DNA of 64,000 bases from Cladochytrium replicatum (taxonomy: Eukaryota; Chytridiomycota; Chytridiomycetes; Cladochytriales; Cladochytriaceae), in NCBI GenBank assembly GCA_025526935.1, contig JAHLKD010000002.1, positions 661,001 to 725,000 on the forward strand, in the 5' to 3' direction. Within the stretch, counting starts at the first letter, position 1. Each line of letters starts with the position of its first letter. The position numbers and the translations under genes are program-made. Positions 39,075 to 49,199 of the stretch are shown here, in pieces. Under the pieces are notes generated by a model. It was not told the origin of the DNA and did not search any database. It saw only the letters and a program-made list of their open reading frames with translations.

Positions 39075-40582
39075 TTCGCTGTCCTCTGTCCGCGACCGCT
39101 GTTCCCTCCTGCCTAACAACCCAACATCCCTCTCCCACTTCGACATCAACCTCGACGGTCTCAGCGACGTCGTCCGTCTCGTCCCCGGCCTGATTATAGC
39201 GTGACTAACCAGACCGCCCACAATCCATCCCCACACTCCCGACGGCGCCATTTCGAGCCCATGCCAATGAACTGGCCTCCCGCCTCCACCACAAAAGCAG
39301 ACCGTATCGCGAAGCTCGTCGCGCATTGGACCTCGGACGGTTTCGACACGCTGGAGATCGTGCGTAAGCTTCTGGACTTGTTTGTCGTTTCCGTGCTCTT
39401 GGACGCCGGGGGGGCGATCGGTGGTCGTACAGACCCGTCCACCCCATCTCGATCTGGGCGGGCGATCGGTGGTCGTACAGATCCGTCCACCCCATCTCGA
39501 TCTGGGCGGGCGACAACGTCGCTGCGTCCGCGTTTGAAGTGCCAGTGTATCGCAGATCAGAGGGCATCGCCATCGCCTCGTTGGACTGGTTCCTCTCCGG
39601 CGCGTTTTCGAGCTCACCTTCGGATCCGCACAGAGTCGACGCTGTAAAGTTGCAAAGCATCACTGAGATCGATCTGCTGTGCGCGTTCCAAGTCGACGAG
39701 CACACCAACCGGCTTATATGTGCGAGAGGACGAACCCAGCTCCTCAATCGTCTCGGTGCCGCGTGCGCTGAATATAGTGCGTTCTTTAGAAACGCATCGA
39801 CTTCTTTCAATGACCTCCACCGTCCAGGAAACATGCTCGACTTCCTCCTCGCCCATCCTTCAACAACCAGGTCCAACTCGAACCCACTCATTCCCGTCTC
39901 CGCACTCTGGGGAGTCGTCATCGACGGCCTGAGTTCAGTCTGGCCCCCAACACGCACATCTCTCAACGGCATCCCAATGAGCGACATGTGGCCCTACCGC
40001 GCTCTCGCCACCATCGTCGGAATCGACCCCTCCGATGCCTCAACCGATGATGCCAAACTCGCACAGATAGTCGTGCCCTTCAAAAAACTGAGCCAGTGGC
40101 TCACGTACTCGCTCATGGAGCCGATCACGCACTATCTCACCGCAGAGCTTTCGGGCATCGAGTCTATGACCGGTTTGGCAGAGTACAGGAACGGCGGGCT
40201 TTTTTCCGATTGCGGCGTGCTGAGTCTTTAAAACCCGAGCACGATATTGAGCCAGTTACGTTGAAGGTTTGGGAGTGTTGCAGGATCAGTCTACGAGGAA
40301 CGCAAAGCATGCTAAAGCAGATGAGGATCCCGATTCACCCAAACGCACTTCGACTCCAAAACGCAGGAAATATGAATCGGCGTCGGTGGACGCGAACCTC
40401 TTCGTGGCCAATGTCCCACTTTTGCATCCACATGACGACGTGGTTGTGGAATTGCGCCGATAACCGTTGCGCTGTTGGGTTTGACGGGGAAGGAAGTTCG
40501 GAATGCGCTAGGAATGAATGAGCATGAATTGCCATTGGTAAGGGTGCTGGAAGCGGGTAAAGTTGAGGTGCTAGTCGTTTAA
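39075..40582 (+). pseudogene. DUF1688/URC4-like uracil-catabolism gene with frameshifts
   Basis: URC4-type proteins act in the fungal URC pathway of uracil use; their chemistry is not settled. Family blocks occur in order: SVRDRCSLLPNNPTSLSHFD, PHSRRRHFE, LDLFVVSVLLDAGG, PVYRRSEGIAIASLDWFLSG, AFSSSPSDPHRVDA, VPFKKLSQWLTYSLMEPI, LTGLAEYRNGGLFSDCGVL, then DDVVVELRR and ITVALLGLTGKEVRNALG, ending VLEAGKVEVLVV. They sit in different frames. Shifts lie before PHSRR (near 39205), at a G7 run (39413-39419), after GVLSL (near 40230) and between ELRR and ITVALL (near 40463). A 48-bp tandem duplication sits after the G7 run. Several independent breaks argue for a pseudogene rather than sequencing error. 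Confidence 0.7.
39414..39509 (+). repeat. 48-bp tandem duplication in the DUF1688 remnant
   Basis: Copies at 39414-39461 and 39462-39509 differ at a single base (gaccc versus gatcc). In the frame that continues into the downstream exon, each unit reads approximately GDRWSYRPVHPISIWA. The unit is 16 codons long, so it does not itself shift the frame. The expected single copy of this block is present twice. Confidence 0.95.
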
Positions 40583-40928
40583 CTGAATATGCTCTCACGA
40601 TCGCACGGTTGTTGTTCAAAGGAACTTGGAAAGCTGGTCGTGAAATGGCTGCAAAACTTCGGCCGCAGACTAAGCTTCCTCAGATCGAGATCATCTCAAA
40701 CGGGACTGTCTTCTGAATGGAGCTATGTATTGCTGCAAGGCGTGTGGTTTAAAAGAGGATCAGAAAACAGATATCCCGTCTATAATATGAAAACGAAATT
40801 GTACTGAATCAACGAATCAAAGAAGTAGCTGATTGCTGAATGCAAAACAAAAAGTCTGATATTCTTGTATCTCCATGTTCGATACATACATCCACGTGGT
40901 ACCAATCTGCTCTGCATGATTGCTTGCT
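40583..40928. promoter_or_regulatory. Upstream region of the histidine kinase gene
   Basis: About 345 bases without a coding pattern. It should hold the histidine kinase promoter. No specific site was recognised. Confidence 0.3.
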
Positions 40929-42911
40929 ATGAATTTATGGTATTGCGGCCCGACTACTCAGAAATCCACTCGGCTCTCTTTGTATTGGAATAAGCTTTCA
41001 GAGTCCCATTCGGCACCATCGACAATGATTAGCGGTGATGCCTTGACAACGCTCGATTGGATGGACTTGCTGGAAACCCCTGCTTCAATTATGCACGGAG
41101 GCACAAGCGAAATGGAGCTCAGCAGTGCCATGAGAGATTTGATCATCGCAGCAAATATAAATCCTTCCTGTTTAACCCTCGACAACTTCAGCACACTCTT
41201 CCAGCCGACACACAGAACAAAGGTGCAAGAAGCGATCGCGAATCGGATCAAAGCCGTTGAGCTGGTCGTGGAATGCGTAAACGGAGCCTGGTACAAATTG
41301 AAATCTGTCTTCTCACCAAAGAGCAGCCAGACACTGTGTATCCTTATGGATCACACCGAAGCACACGAAATGCAGAGAGGGAAGGAGTACTGGGAATCAG
41401 TCGTTGCAAAGTGTCCCGTTCCCATCTTCATTGGAGACCACGTCGGAAATTCGCTGTATTTCAACGAGGAGTGGATCAAAATGCAGCAAGCGTTGATCCA
41501 TCCCGACCGCGACATCCGCGAATCCATGTATCCGGACGAACGGGAGACCAAACTGGCGGAAATGAAACGTGCCGTGGATGCCGTTGTCCCATTCAATTCC
41601 GACGTGCGGCTGATCGGACGTGACGGTGGGGACCTGCGCTATCGACTCCGGTTCGCTCCCGTCACCTGCAACAGTAAGTATCCACATCCCATATTCGTCG
41701 GCGCACAGTGGGACGTTTCAGCGATACGTGAAGAGCAGGAGAAAACAGTCAAACACGGCCTTCAGAGTCAGTTCTTCGCTATTGTCAGTCACGAGATTCG
41801 TACGCCGCTAACAGGTATCATCGGCATGCTGAACGTGTTCCCAAAGGGCTCGAACCTGTCCGAAGACCAGTCGCAATGCTTGGAGACAATCGACGAATGC
41901 TCCTCGCAGCTCATGGCGATCGTGAACGATGTGTTGGATTACTCGAAATCCGACGCTGGGCACATGAAGCTCCACTGCGAGAAAGTCAACATCCGCTCGC
42001 TTCTTAAGCTCGTCAAGGCATCGTTCCAGGCAAAACTCGAGGAGAAAAACTTGACTTTTCTGATGAACGTGTTGGAAAACGTCCCCGAGTTTGTTATCAC
42101 GGATCCGGTCCGGCTTCGTCAAATCGTGTTCAACCTCGTGAGCAACTCGATAAAGTTCTCCGACCACGGCTGCATACAAATCATCGTGGAGAACAACTGG
42201 ATAACCACATCGAACGCGCTCTGGACCTCTCGGTCGTTCGTCGAGCTAAAGGTTACGGTCATGGACGAAGGGATCGGGATCCCGGAGTGCAAGTGGTCCA
42301 GCCTCTTCTGTCCGTTCAGTCAGGTCGAAACGACCTCAACGCGAAGGGCAGGCGGGACAGGCCTGGGCCTTGCGATATGCAAAAAGCTCGTGAATCTAAT
42401 GAGCGGCAACATCGCTCTGCAGAGGAAATCAGGTGCAGGGACATCCATCTGCTTCACCGTCCTTGTCGAGCTGCTTTCACACGAAGCCGAACAGGCCGCT
42501 TTGAAAGAGACCAGCAAAGAAGCCGATGTCCCAGCGGAGGAGAAGGAGAAGCCAGTGCTTGTCGTGGAAGATAACTACGTGAATCAGCAGTTCATGCACC
42601 GCCTGCTGAAGAACTTGGACTTCCCAAACGTGCATTTCGCTAGCAATGGGTTGGAGGCTGTCGAGATGGTTAGGAAGATGTCGTTTTCGGTGATCTTTAT
42701 GGATAATCAAATGCCGGTGATGGATGGCTACGAGGCTTCGAAACAGATTCTGGCGATGAAGCCAGATGCGCGGATTGCTTGTATCACGGGAGATACATAT
42801 GAGGGGATTAAAGACCGATATACTGCTTTGGGCGTAAAAGCATTCTTGCTGAAACCATTTCGGCGGGATGCTCTGCAAGAACTCTTACGTGAACTGTTTT
42901 ATTGTAAATAA
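40929..42911 (+). CDS. Soluble hybrid histidine kinase with receiver domain
   Basis: A cytosolic phosphorelay sensor expected to pass phosphate from His to Asp and on to an HPt protein. A single open frame of about 660 codons begins at the ATG at 40929; an in-frame TTG lies slightly upstream. Residues around 155-275 are PAS-like (CPVPIFIGDHVGNSLYFNEE to YRLRFAPVTC). HisKA has FFAIVSHEIRTPLTGIIG with phospho-acceptor His near residue 288. The ATPase shows N-box LRQIVFNLVSNSIKF, MDEGIGIPE, FSQVE and GGTGLGLAICKKLV. The receiver is KPVLVVEDNYVNQQ, with IFMDNQMPVMDGYE (phospho-Asp near residue 592) and AFLLKPF. No membrane segment is visible. It is intronless although its neighbours are intron-rich. 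Confidence 0.9.
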   Translation: MNLWYCGPTTQKSTRLSLYWNKLSESHSAPSTMISGDALTTLDWMDLLETPASIMHGGTSEMELSSAMRDLIIAANINPSCLTLDNFSTLFQPTHRTKVQEAIANRIKAVELVVECVNGAWYKLKSVFSPKSSQTLCILMDHTEAHEMQRGKEYWESVVAKCPVPIFIGDHVGNSLYFNEEWIKMQQALIHPDRDIRESMYPDERETKLAEMKRAVDAVVPFNSDVRLIGRDGGDLRYRLRFAPVTCNSKYPHPIFVGAQWDVSAIREEQEKTVKHGLQSQFFAIVSHEIRTPLTGIIGMLNVFPKGSNLSEDQSQCLETIDECSSQLMAIVNDVLDYSKSDAGHMKLHCEKVNIRSLLKLVKASFQAKLEEKNLTFLMNVLENVPEFVITDPVRLRQIVFNLVSNSIKFSDHGCIQIIVENNWITTSNALWTSRSFVELKVTVMDEGIGIPECKWSSLFCPFSQVETTSTRRAGGTGLGLAICKKLVNLMSGNIALQRKSGAGTSICFTVLVELLSHEAEQAALKETSKEADVPAEEKEKPVLVVEDNYVNQQFMHRLLKNLDFPNVHFASNGLEAVEMVRKMSFSVIFMDNQMPVMDGYEASKQILAMKPDARIACITGDTYEGIKDRYTALGVKAFLLKPFRRDALQELLRELFYCK

Positions 42912-43087
42912 GTTTCTTCCTATCACCGCACACTCCAGGTAAATGATGGCATGATGAGTTTCCAGTCGCTGTCCATCCTTTCAGATTAAAATTGCCAAAT
43001 CCTAGTCGTAAATGTTTAATGTATTCAATCCTTCCTGTGATATTTCCTTAAAAAAAAAACTTTCTGGTAGTTCATATCTTGGTGACC

Positions 43088-44461
43088 TCAAAATCGACGT
43101 TGGTGTCCTTTCGACAAAGTGCTCTGTTCACCGGAATGGGAGTGTTGAGACCCATCGAGAACGTACGCCCCTTTCTCGGCAATGGCCTTTCTCACCTGCT
43201 GAATAACAAAATAAGGGTTAAAGAATCATCATTCAGGAAATAAACTCACCACAATGTTTATGGCACCCAGCACATCGTGGTTCCACACCTTGTCCCAGTA
43301 CTTGCAATTCAAAACACATAGATGATTTCGCCGAGCTGACGCAATGCATCAGGACACATAGATGATTTCGCCGAGCTGACGCAATGCATCAGGCTCTTCT
43401 CGTAGACTTTCCAGCGATCTTCGAACAACAGCTTATATAACCAGAAATTCAAAGATCTCATTCTTGCTGTACCTTTCTGCCTCATGGCCTTCACACCTGC
43501 ATACTTGCGATGTGAGGTATTCATCAACACCAAAAACTCCTGATACCAGCCTATGCCTTGCAACCGCTTTCCAAAACCGTCCTACAGTCACTGGAGCCAC
43601 ATGCAGGTTCTTCCTGATTTCGGTTCTGGTGATAAAGCTGGTCCTGTTCCCAAGAGAAACAAAGTTGCGCTTTCTAGGCTCCCTGCTATTCCATGGTCGA
43701 AAAAAGTGTGAGAAAAGATGGTCATAAAGATCAACCAAAAATTGCAGATTGCTTGTACCTCTCACAAGTTTCTTTACCAAGTAGTCCTCTGCTTTCTGTT
43801 CCAAAGTAAACAGTCCTCTGTTTTCTGCTCCAGAGTAAACACCGAAAACTTCAGATGAAGCTTTGTGAAAAACCTGTGAAGCTGACATATTGCTATAGAT
43901 TATTCCTCTGTAATCAAGTTGCCAAGATCAAAAACTGTGGACAATGGGTACTTCGCCAAAATGTGATCAACCTAACAAACAATTTAGTCATATATAATAG
44001 CAGTGCTTCAAAGACATGTATCAGGATGTTTGTTATGCTTCCTCTGGACAATTTTGCATACGCTCTGTGTCTGCTTCTTGTTTGCCACTCTGCATTAGTA
44101 ATGAATACAGGTGACAACAATCTTTCGGGGACACATTCCTCAGGCTCAGGCTCTGTTTGTTCTAGTGGCGTGGTTGTGGTTGGTGGCCTTTTTAATTTCC
44201 CCTTTTGCGCTTTTTCCATGCGGAGAATTTGATGGTTGCTCCAGGTATGTTGAGTCCCTGAGCATGGGTGAGCTGGGAGTTACAGTTTTCGAGAAATGAG
44301 TCAGAAACCAAGGTCGCAATTCTGGTTACCCCTGGGTCAACATCAAAAACATAATTTCCGACCAAGGCGGGACTCCATGGATCGATTTCTGTGGGTGATT
44401 GCATTTTGGTTTGACACCGACCCGCAGCATACGTATGAATCTGCTGTGATTCAGTACTCAA
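43088..44461 (-). pseudogene. Decayed Fanzor-like (TnpB-related) RNA-guided nuclease gene
   Basis: Fanzors are eukaryotic relatives of TnpB that cut DNA with a split RuvC site and an RNA guide, often carried by transposons. In order on the minus strand: VGNYVFDVDPGVTRIATLV (a RuvC-I DPG motif), VFITNAEWQTRSRHRAYAKL, LVDLYDHLFSHFFRPWNSRE, LVSGVFGVDEYLTSQVC (the DE..TS..C block seen in TnpB/Fanzor proteins), LNCKYWDKVWNHDVLGAINI (a Cys-x2-Tyr remnant of the zinc ribbon and the RuvC-III Asp), an intron, then QVRKAIAEKGAYVLDGSQHS and the TGA at 43088. It is broken: a 40-bp tandem duplication (43314-43393) shifts the frame between the two last blocks, an extra base precedes LNCK, and the second zinc-ribbon Cys is Tyr. 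The N-terminal part above 44461 was not resolved. Confidence 0.7.
43314..43393. repeat. Exact 40-bp tandem duplication in the Fanzor-like gene
   Basis: Bases 43314-43353 and 43354-43393 are identical (unit begins acacatagatgatttcgccg). Forty is not a multiple of three, so the duplication breaks the frame. A second, imperfect tandem pair of about 28 bases lies at about 43786-43842 (cctctgctttctgttccaaa versus cctctgttttctgctccaga). Confidence 0.95.
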
Positions 44462-44989
44462 ACCTGCTCCTCGATGGCACCCCTTGTTGATGTAGACATA
44501 TCAAAAATCAACCTTTCCAATTTACCCAATGTACTTGAACTTGTTGGATAATGTTGTCCTTTGGAGGCTAAAATATAAGATTTTAGTGAGAAGTTCCTCA
44601 GCTATATGCCGACTTACCCATTTGGAGAACTGAGGTAATCCTGCCAGCCACCAATTTATTAGTTTCAACATATTGACCAATGTCGGTGTCTTGATAGCAA
44701 TATGTTGCGGTCGCAATGAATAGAGTGGCATCAGCTGAATTGACAACAGCCCAGCTGGATGTTGTTTCTGACTGGATGGTAGTTCCGGCGGAATATGAGT
44801 CCTCCAATCTCCTCTGCAAACTTGGAAACTTTTGCTGTGATATCATTGGCATCGCCCTCAAAGCGTCTGAGCCGGATATGAGAACTGAGTCTAATGATCC
44901 CTACAAGTCCGGAGGTATGAACATATATTGCACCATAACTAAGACTGGATTCTACTAATCACTACAACAGCTCAGGTTTTCGGGCAGTT

Positions 44990-45730
44990 GATCAAACTAG
45001 AGAGCGCAACCCTTCAAAATCCTACAGTTGGGAACTTTTTTGCCCCATCACCGCCGAGAATGATTATTCCAAACATGTTCTTCACAGTGATGTTTTCAAT
45101 TTCACCAATGCCAGTCATGATCATTCTAATCAACTCAATAGGACGGTTTTCGGGATGCTCAAAAGAGGCCAGAATTCTGGAACAAGAGCCAGAAGAAAAG
45201 GAAGATGAGATGAATTTTGAAGAAATGCTCCGCATTCTAACAAAACCTTGTTCATCAAGCGCCGCAGGGACAAAAATGTTGCTATTGCAGCTCAAAAAGT
45301 GGAAGGAAGTGGCGAGTTTGGAGTTATCAAGGACATTTCTGAAAACAGTGAAGGACAACACCTCTGGTCAGATCAAAACTCCCAGGACACCCAGAGTAGT
45401 GAACGACGCAAGAAGAGAAACAAAGTGGACCATTTTTCAGCATCTTCCGAACAAGAATTTGATCAAGTGGTACCACCAGATAATGTAGATATCAAAATAG
45501 AACAAGATGTCGTTACTGAATAAGTAACTGCACCAGAAATCTATGATTCAGTGCTTCCAGAAGAAAATTCAGATGAATGGACAGGCGAAGACAGCGAAAT
45601 GTTTGTGAAGAAGGAGAAGAAGTCAAAAAAATTGAAGCCAGCAAAAACGCTCCTGCTGTTACTGATGCTAGCACCTCCAGAGCTGCTACTAGTTGTGGGC
45701 CGGCCTACATATTGTTGCATTCGAGATCTG
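44990..45730 (+). CDS. Coding-like plus-strand exons next to the Fanzor-like gene, unidentified
   Basis: Successive open pieces look like real exons of a basic then acidic protein: SKSYSWELFCPITAENDYSK, HVLHSDVFNFTNASHDHSNQ, EFGVIKDISENSEGQHLWSD, SERRKKRNKVDHFSASSEQE and PEENSDEWTGEDSEMFVKKE followed by a Lys-rich stretch. Frames change between pieces and I could not fix the introns. No family was recognised. It runs opposite to the Fanzor-like gene and lies between it and repeat copy 2, so it may belong to the same element or be a damaged host gene. Confidence 0.3.
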
Positions 45731-45984
45731 GTCGTTGAGGCAATGCGTTTGTCCTTCAATTTGATGTTAGCATCTGGAACCTTTGACATTTTGATGGAAA
45801 TACAGCAGTATTGTTGCTGTAGATGTATCCGCGTCTTTCGCGTCCCCACGGAAGTGATCCAAAAACCCTCTGGTCTTCCCATCATCCCGCAGCCCTGATC
45901 CAGAGTCCATGCTTCCATATTGGTTGTTTCTGCTCACACCGGGTCATGGTACTGTGATATCGGATCGATCCATCAACACAGGGA

Positions 45985-46350
45985 GACACACCAATGATTT
46001 CTTCCCGATTGCCCCACCTTTTGCCAAGACAGGTTCAACCCAACCAAGGAGCATAATAACAATAAGCTCAATGACTCGTTGACTCAGCCCATTTTGGAGG
46101 AGGTTTGGGTATGCCCTCATTTTTATGGCCACACCTTCCATTTTTGTTTAAATAGCCACCATCTCCCCTCTCTCAATCCCAGATCACATACCTATTTCAA
46201 CCAATTTCGGGGTTCTTTATCGGCTGTGTGTTGCACTGTGATTTGTGCTGATCTATCAATGACTGATTATATTTACTATTATTTAGTTTGCCAACGCCAA
46301 CCAGCAAGTCAAGTCATCATGGGTTATGTTCGTGATTCCACTCAAACTTT
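45985..46350 (+). repeat. Dispersed repeat, copy 2
   Basis: Related to 23781-24362 in the same orientation, but shorter: the internal part between the TATA region and ctatc(c/a)atgactgatta is mostly missing. The TATA-like box reads TTTAAATA near 46147. The two copies differ at many positions, so they are old. Confidence 0.6.
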
Positions 46351-46389
46351 ATATGAATTGCACATTGCCCATGTTAAAGTGGCTTAGTT

Positions 46390-46958
46390 AGCCCTTGATG
46401 ACCTAGTAAAAGCGTTGTTGTATTAATCTCACACATCCAGAATCAGTGGAAGAACTTTTTGAAGAGCTGTCGATTTGAACATATTGTTGAATCAGTCAAC
46501 ACCTTAATCTATGTGGGGCCAAAAAAAAACAATTACACCACATAATCGTACAAATGCTCACTACTCCAACTGTAAGAACAATCTCCAATACCAAGAAGTT
46601 TCTTATTTTCAACAATGGGTTGGGGTTTATTCAAGCTCACTTAATCAAACATTATTTTCCAACTAGAAAGAAACCGCTACCTGACCCTATAACGAAACCC
46701 CTTCGACAATCAGAAGCGTTGTTTCAGCATCAGCAGAGAACCATGAAAAACGGGTCAATCATGAAAACTAAACGGCCGATTGAAAACTATTAGGAGTGCA
46801 TAATCTCTACTTGCAAAACTTGGGTTCGGAGAAAAAAATATTTTCAAGAAAAATGGGATGGTATCATGAAAAGAAGGTAAAAAAAGAAGAGATGGAGCGT
46901 GGATAAATATGTCAATAGTGGGAAATGCAGACAGTGTTCTTAGCCGTTGTGAGGCTGC
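46390..46958. other. AT-rich stretch, no gene seen
   Basis: Contains A-runs and short frames only. It probably includes the 3' UTR of the metallophosphoesterase gene at its right end. Confidence 0.4.
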
Positions 46959-48343
46959 TCATGACTTTGGGTTGTAGTCTCTCGTGACAATAAAGTCGTC
47001 GTAGACTCGCCCCGATATGTCCTTCATATAGCAGTGCGCTTTGGTAGCGTCACCGCCATAGTTGAAAGTGCACATGAGCGCACCAGCCCTCGCACTGTTC
47101 TACAATGCACAATGTAAATATCGGACGAGAAAGTGAAGTCGGCATGAACACTTACGTCTTTGGCTGCAACGGCGGCCCACCACGGCTTAAACCTCATCAT
47201 GGGGTTCCACTTTCGCACACTATCGCCACCGAGGCCAGATACAAAGGCAAATGAGGTGCCTGGACGGATAGTCAGGGATGACTTGTCGCGGGGTTGCGTT
47301 GGGTCGACCGTTTGCGTCGCGAACGATGACATTGCTAATCACAAGGAAAATAGTGAGCTTTTCCACAACTGATTTTGGTAATTGTTTGGGCATACCGTAG
47401 GTTCGCGAGTAGGTGTGCTCGTGTGCAGTTGCGACGATCGCCCCAGCTTCCCGACACTGCTCGTATGTCCCGTAACCCGTCTCATCCTCCTTCTTCCCAA
47501 TCTGGAACATCCGCTGGTTCTTGTGCCACATGCAAATCCTCCAAGGCGTACCGCTCGTACTTCCGCCATCATCGCCATCACCATCGTCTTGTCCGACCTT
47601 CGCCTTCTTCTTATTCCCCTTCATCGTACTCCCTTCATCATCATCGTCATCTTCGCCCCACGTGCCTTCAACAGCCTCCGAGAACATATCCCTGATAAAC
47701 CCGGTATGGTCGTCTTTGAACGATCCGACTCCCGACACGACGAGATGGAGATCGGTACCCGGTGCGCGGTTGCGGCGGAAACGACAGGAAAGGTTCACAC
47801 CGAACTCACCCGTGCATTCGAGCTGCGGAGTGCGTTTCATGCGTTCGACAAGAACGTCGTGGTATCCGCCGGTACCGTGGAACCGCCCGACATCGTGATT
47901 TCCGATCGCGGGGAGGATGGGGAACGTGGGTCCGAGGTGCTCGTCGACAAAGTCGACAAACCGTTTCGGATTGTCTTGGTAGTCTAGATCACCTGTAAAG
48001 CGCATCAGAATGAGAGTCAAGAGTGTTCCAGAATTCAGCACTTGCCTAGGGATAACAAAGCTTCGCAACCCTCGTCTTTAATCATCCTAAATACCCTCCC
48101 TGTCGTTCTTGGGTCGACGCCATGGTCACCGACAAACGCTACCTTCACCTGTAACAATCTCGGCGGAGTCGACAGTGCTTGTTCCTCTCCCCCTACTTGC
48201 TGAGTAGCAAACTTTGTCGATGGCAAAGCTGAAGCAGGCATCGAAAACACCACAACTGAAAGAAAGAGCGCAAGCATGCGTTTCCATGGTGGCCCGGAAG
48301 CATGGTATGATCTCGGTATCGGCAGTCGTTGGTGGGAGCTCAT
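46959..48343 (-). CDS. Membrane-anchored metallophosphoesterase (purple acid phosphatase-like)
   Basis: A calcineurin-fold hydrolase, probably secretory. The N-terminus (ATG at 48343, MSSHQRLPIPRSYHASGPPW) is followed by a hydrophobic segment LALFLSVVVFSMPASALPS, a signal peptide or anchor. Metal-site motifs occur in order: VAFVGDHGVD, GDLDYQDNP, AIGNHDVGRF, WRICMWHKNQ and IVATAHEHTYSRTYG. The first motif is unusual (GDHG where GDxHG or GDxG is common), but the others are good. An acidic, Lys-rich insert (EDDDDDEGSTMKGNKKK) sits between GNHD and the first metal His. It ends RVYDDFIVTRDYNPKS with the stop at 46959. A few introns are needed. It resembles ACP5-like phosphatases; the substrate is unknown. 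Confidence 0.7.
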
Positions 48344-48890
48344 TGTGGTCAAGGTAAAGTGCAAAGTCGAGGGGGTGGAGCAAGAAGTGGGTACAGAGCG
48401 TGGAGACCGGAAGACCTCGCGTCGGTCTTTCGACCGCAGATGACGGGCGTGTTTGAGGTTTTGCAGCCGTCAGGATTTGGCAGGTAGTTGATCCTGGGAA
48501 AGTGACAGATTTGAGATGAAGATGGCAAGCAGCGGATCATCTACGAGTAGCGATGGACTGGAGGGTAGAGATTGAACGACGGGGGGATATTATTACATTA
48601 TACGATATTGAATCACAGGGGTGGAACAGGGACGGGGATGGGGAGAGATTGGCAACGAATTCAATGATCGGAGGAGGAAGATGATTGGGTGAAAGACCGG
48701 AAAGTTTGAAAAAAAGATGAAAAATGGCACAAAAACAAGTGGGGTAAAAGTTGAAGCGTTGAAAACTATCGATATCAATGAATCAACTTTTGTTGTTAAT
48801 TCTGTAGTGTCACTGGATAGCAATACTTCTAAAATATTGATGATTGCGGTGACATACTCTAACGTACCTGGATAACTGCACTTCCATCGT
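48344..48890. other. Upstream region of the metallophosphoesterase gene
   Basis: Purine-rich, with no coding pattern that I trust. A minus-strand frame of 103 codons is low-complexity Phe/Pro/Ser sequence. Confidence 0.35.
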
Positions 48891-48894
48891 ACAA

Positions 48895-49190
48895 ATGGAT
48901 CCAAAATCGACCTTCACCGAGATCGGAGTAGCCTACATGTGTCGAATCTCTGGCACAAATACGCAACCCGGAACCGGACCTAACCCAGCTGCAGACGATA
49001 TCCCTGAATACGAATCACTCGAAACCATCCCAATATTCATGTCTCCACTGGTTCTACCCGGAACTAGCACCAGCTTCCACATCTTTAGCCCCAATACCGG
49101 GTGATGGTCGACCGCTGCATGCTCGGATCCAGACAGATTGGGATTGCACAACCTCGTCGCGGGTAGAAAATCAATGCTAAAATGCCGCCT
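48895..49190 (+). pseudogene. LON-domain (LONRF-like) fragment
   Basis: The frame MDPKSTFTEIGVAYM... continues to IPIFMSPLVLPGTSTSFHIF, which resembles the start of the LON substrate-binding domain (IPIFV...P....LHIFEPRYR). One base later in another frame comes YRVMVDRCMLGSRQIGIAQP, matching the next part (YRLM..RC...G...FGI). A single-base loss around 49096 separates them, and nothing of the rest of the domain or of a RING finger was found. It reads as a short dead fragment of a LONRF-type ubiquitin-ligase gene. Confidence 0.5.
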
Positions 49191-49199
49191 TCTCCTTAT

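Noticed and set aside
39205-39987. 260-codon minus-strand frame
   Set aside because: It overlaps the DUF1688 blocks read on the plus strand and contains the mirrored 48-bp duplication. No family signal of its own.
43088-44461. An intact, working Fanzor system
   Set aside because: The frame is broken by a 40-bp duplication and single-base shifts, and a zinc-ribbon Cys is lost, so I call it a remnant.
47382-47987. 201-codon plus-strand frame
   Set aside because: It is antisense to the metallophosphoesterase exons, which carry recognisable metal motifs.
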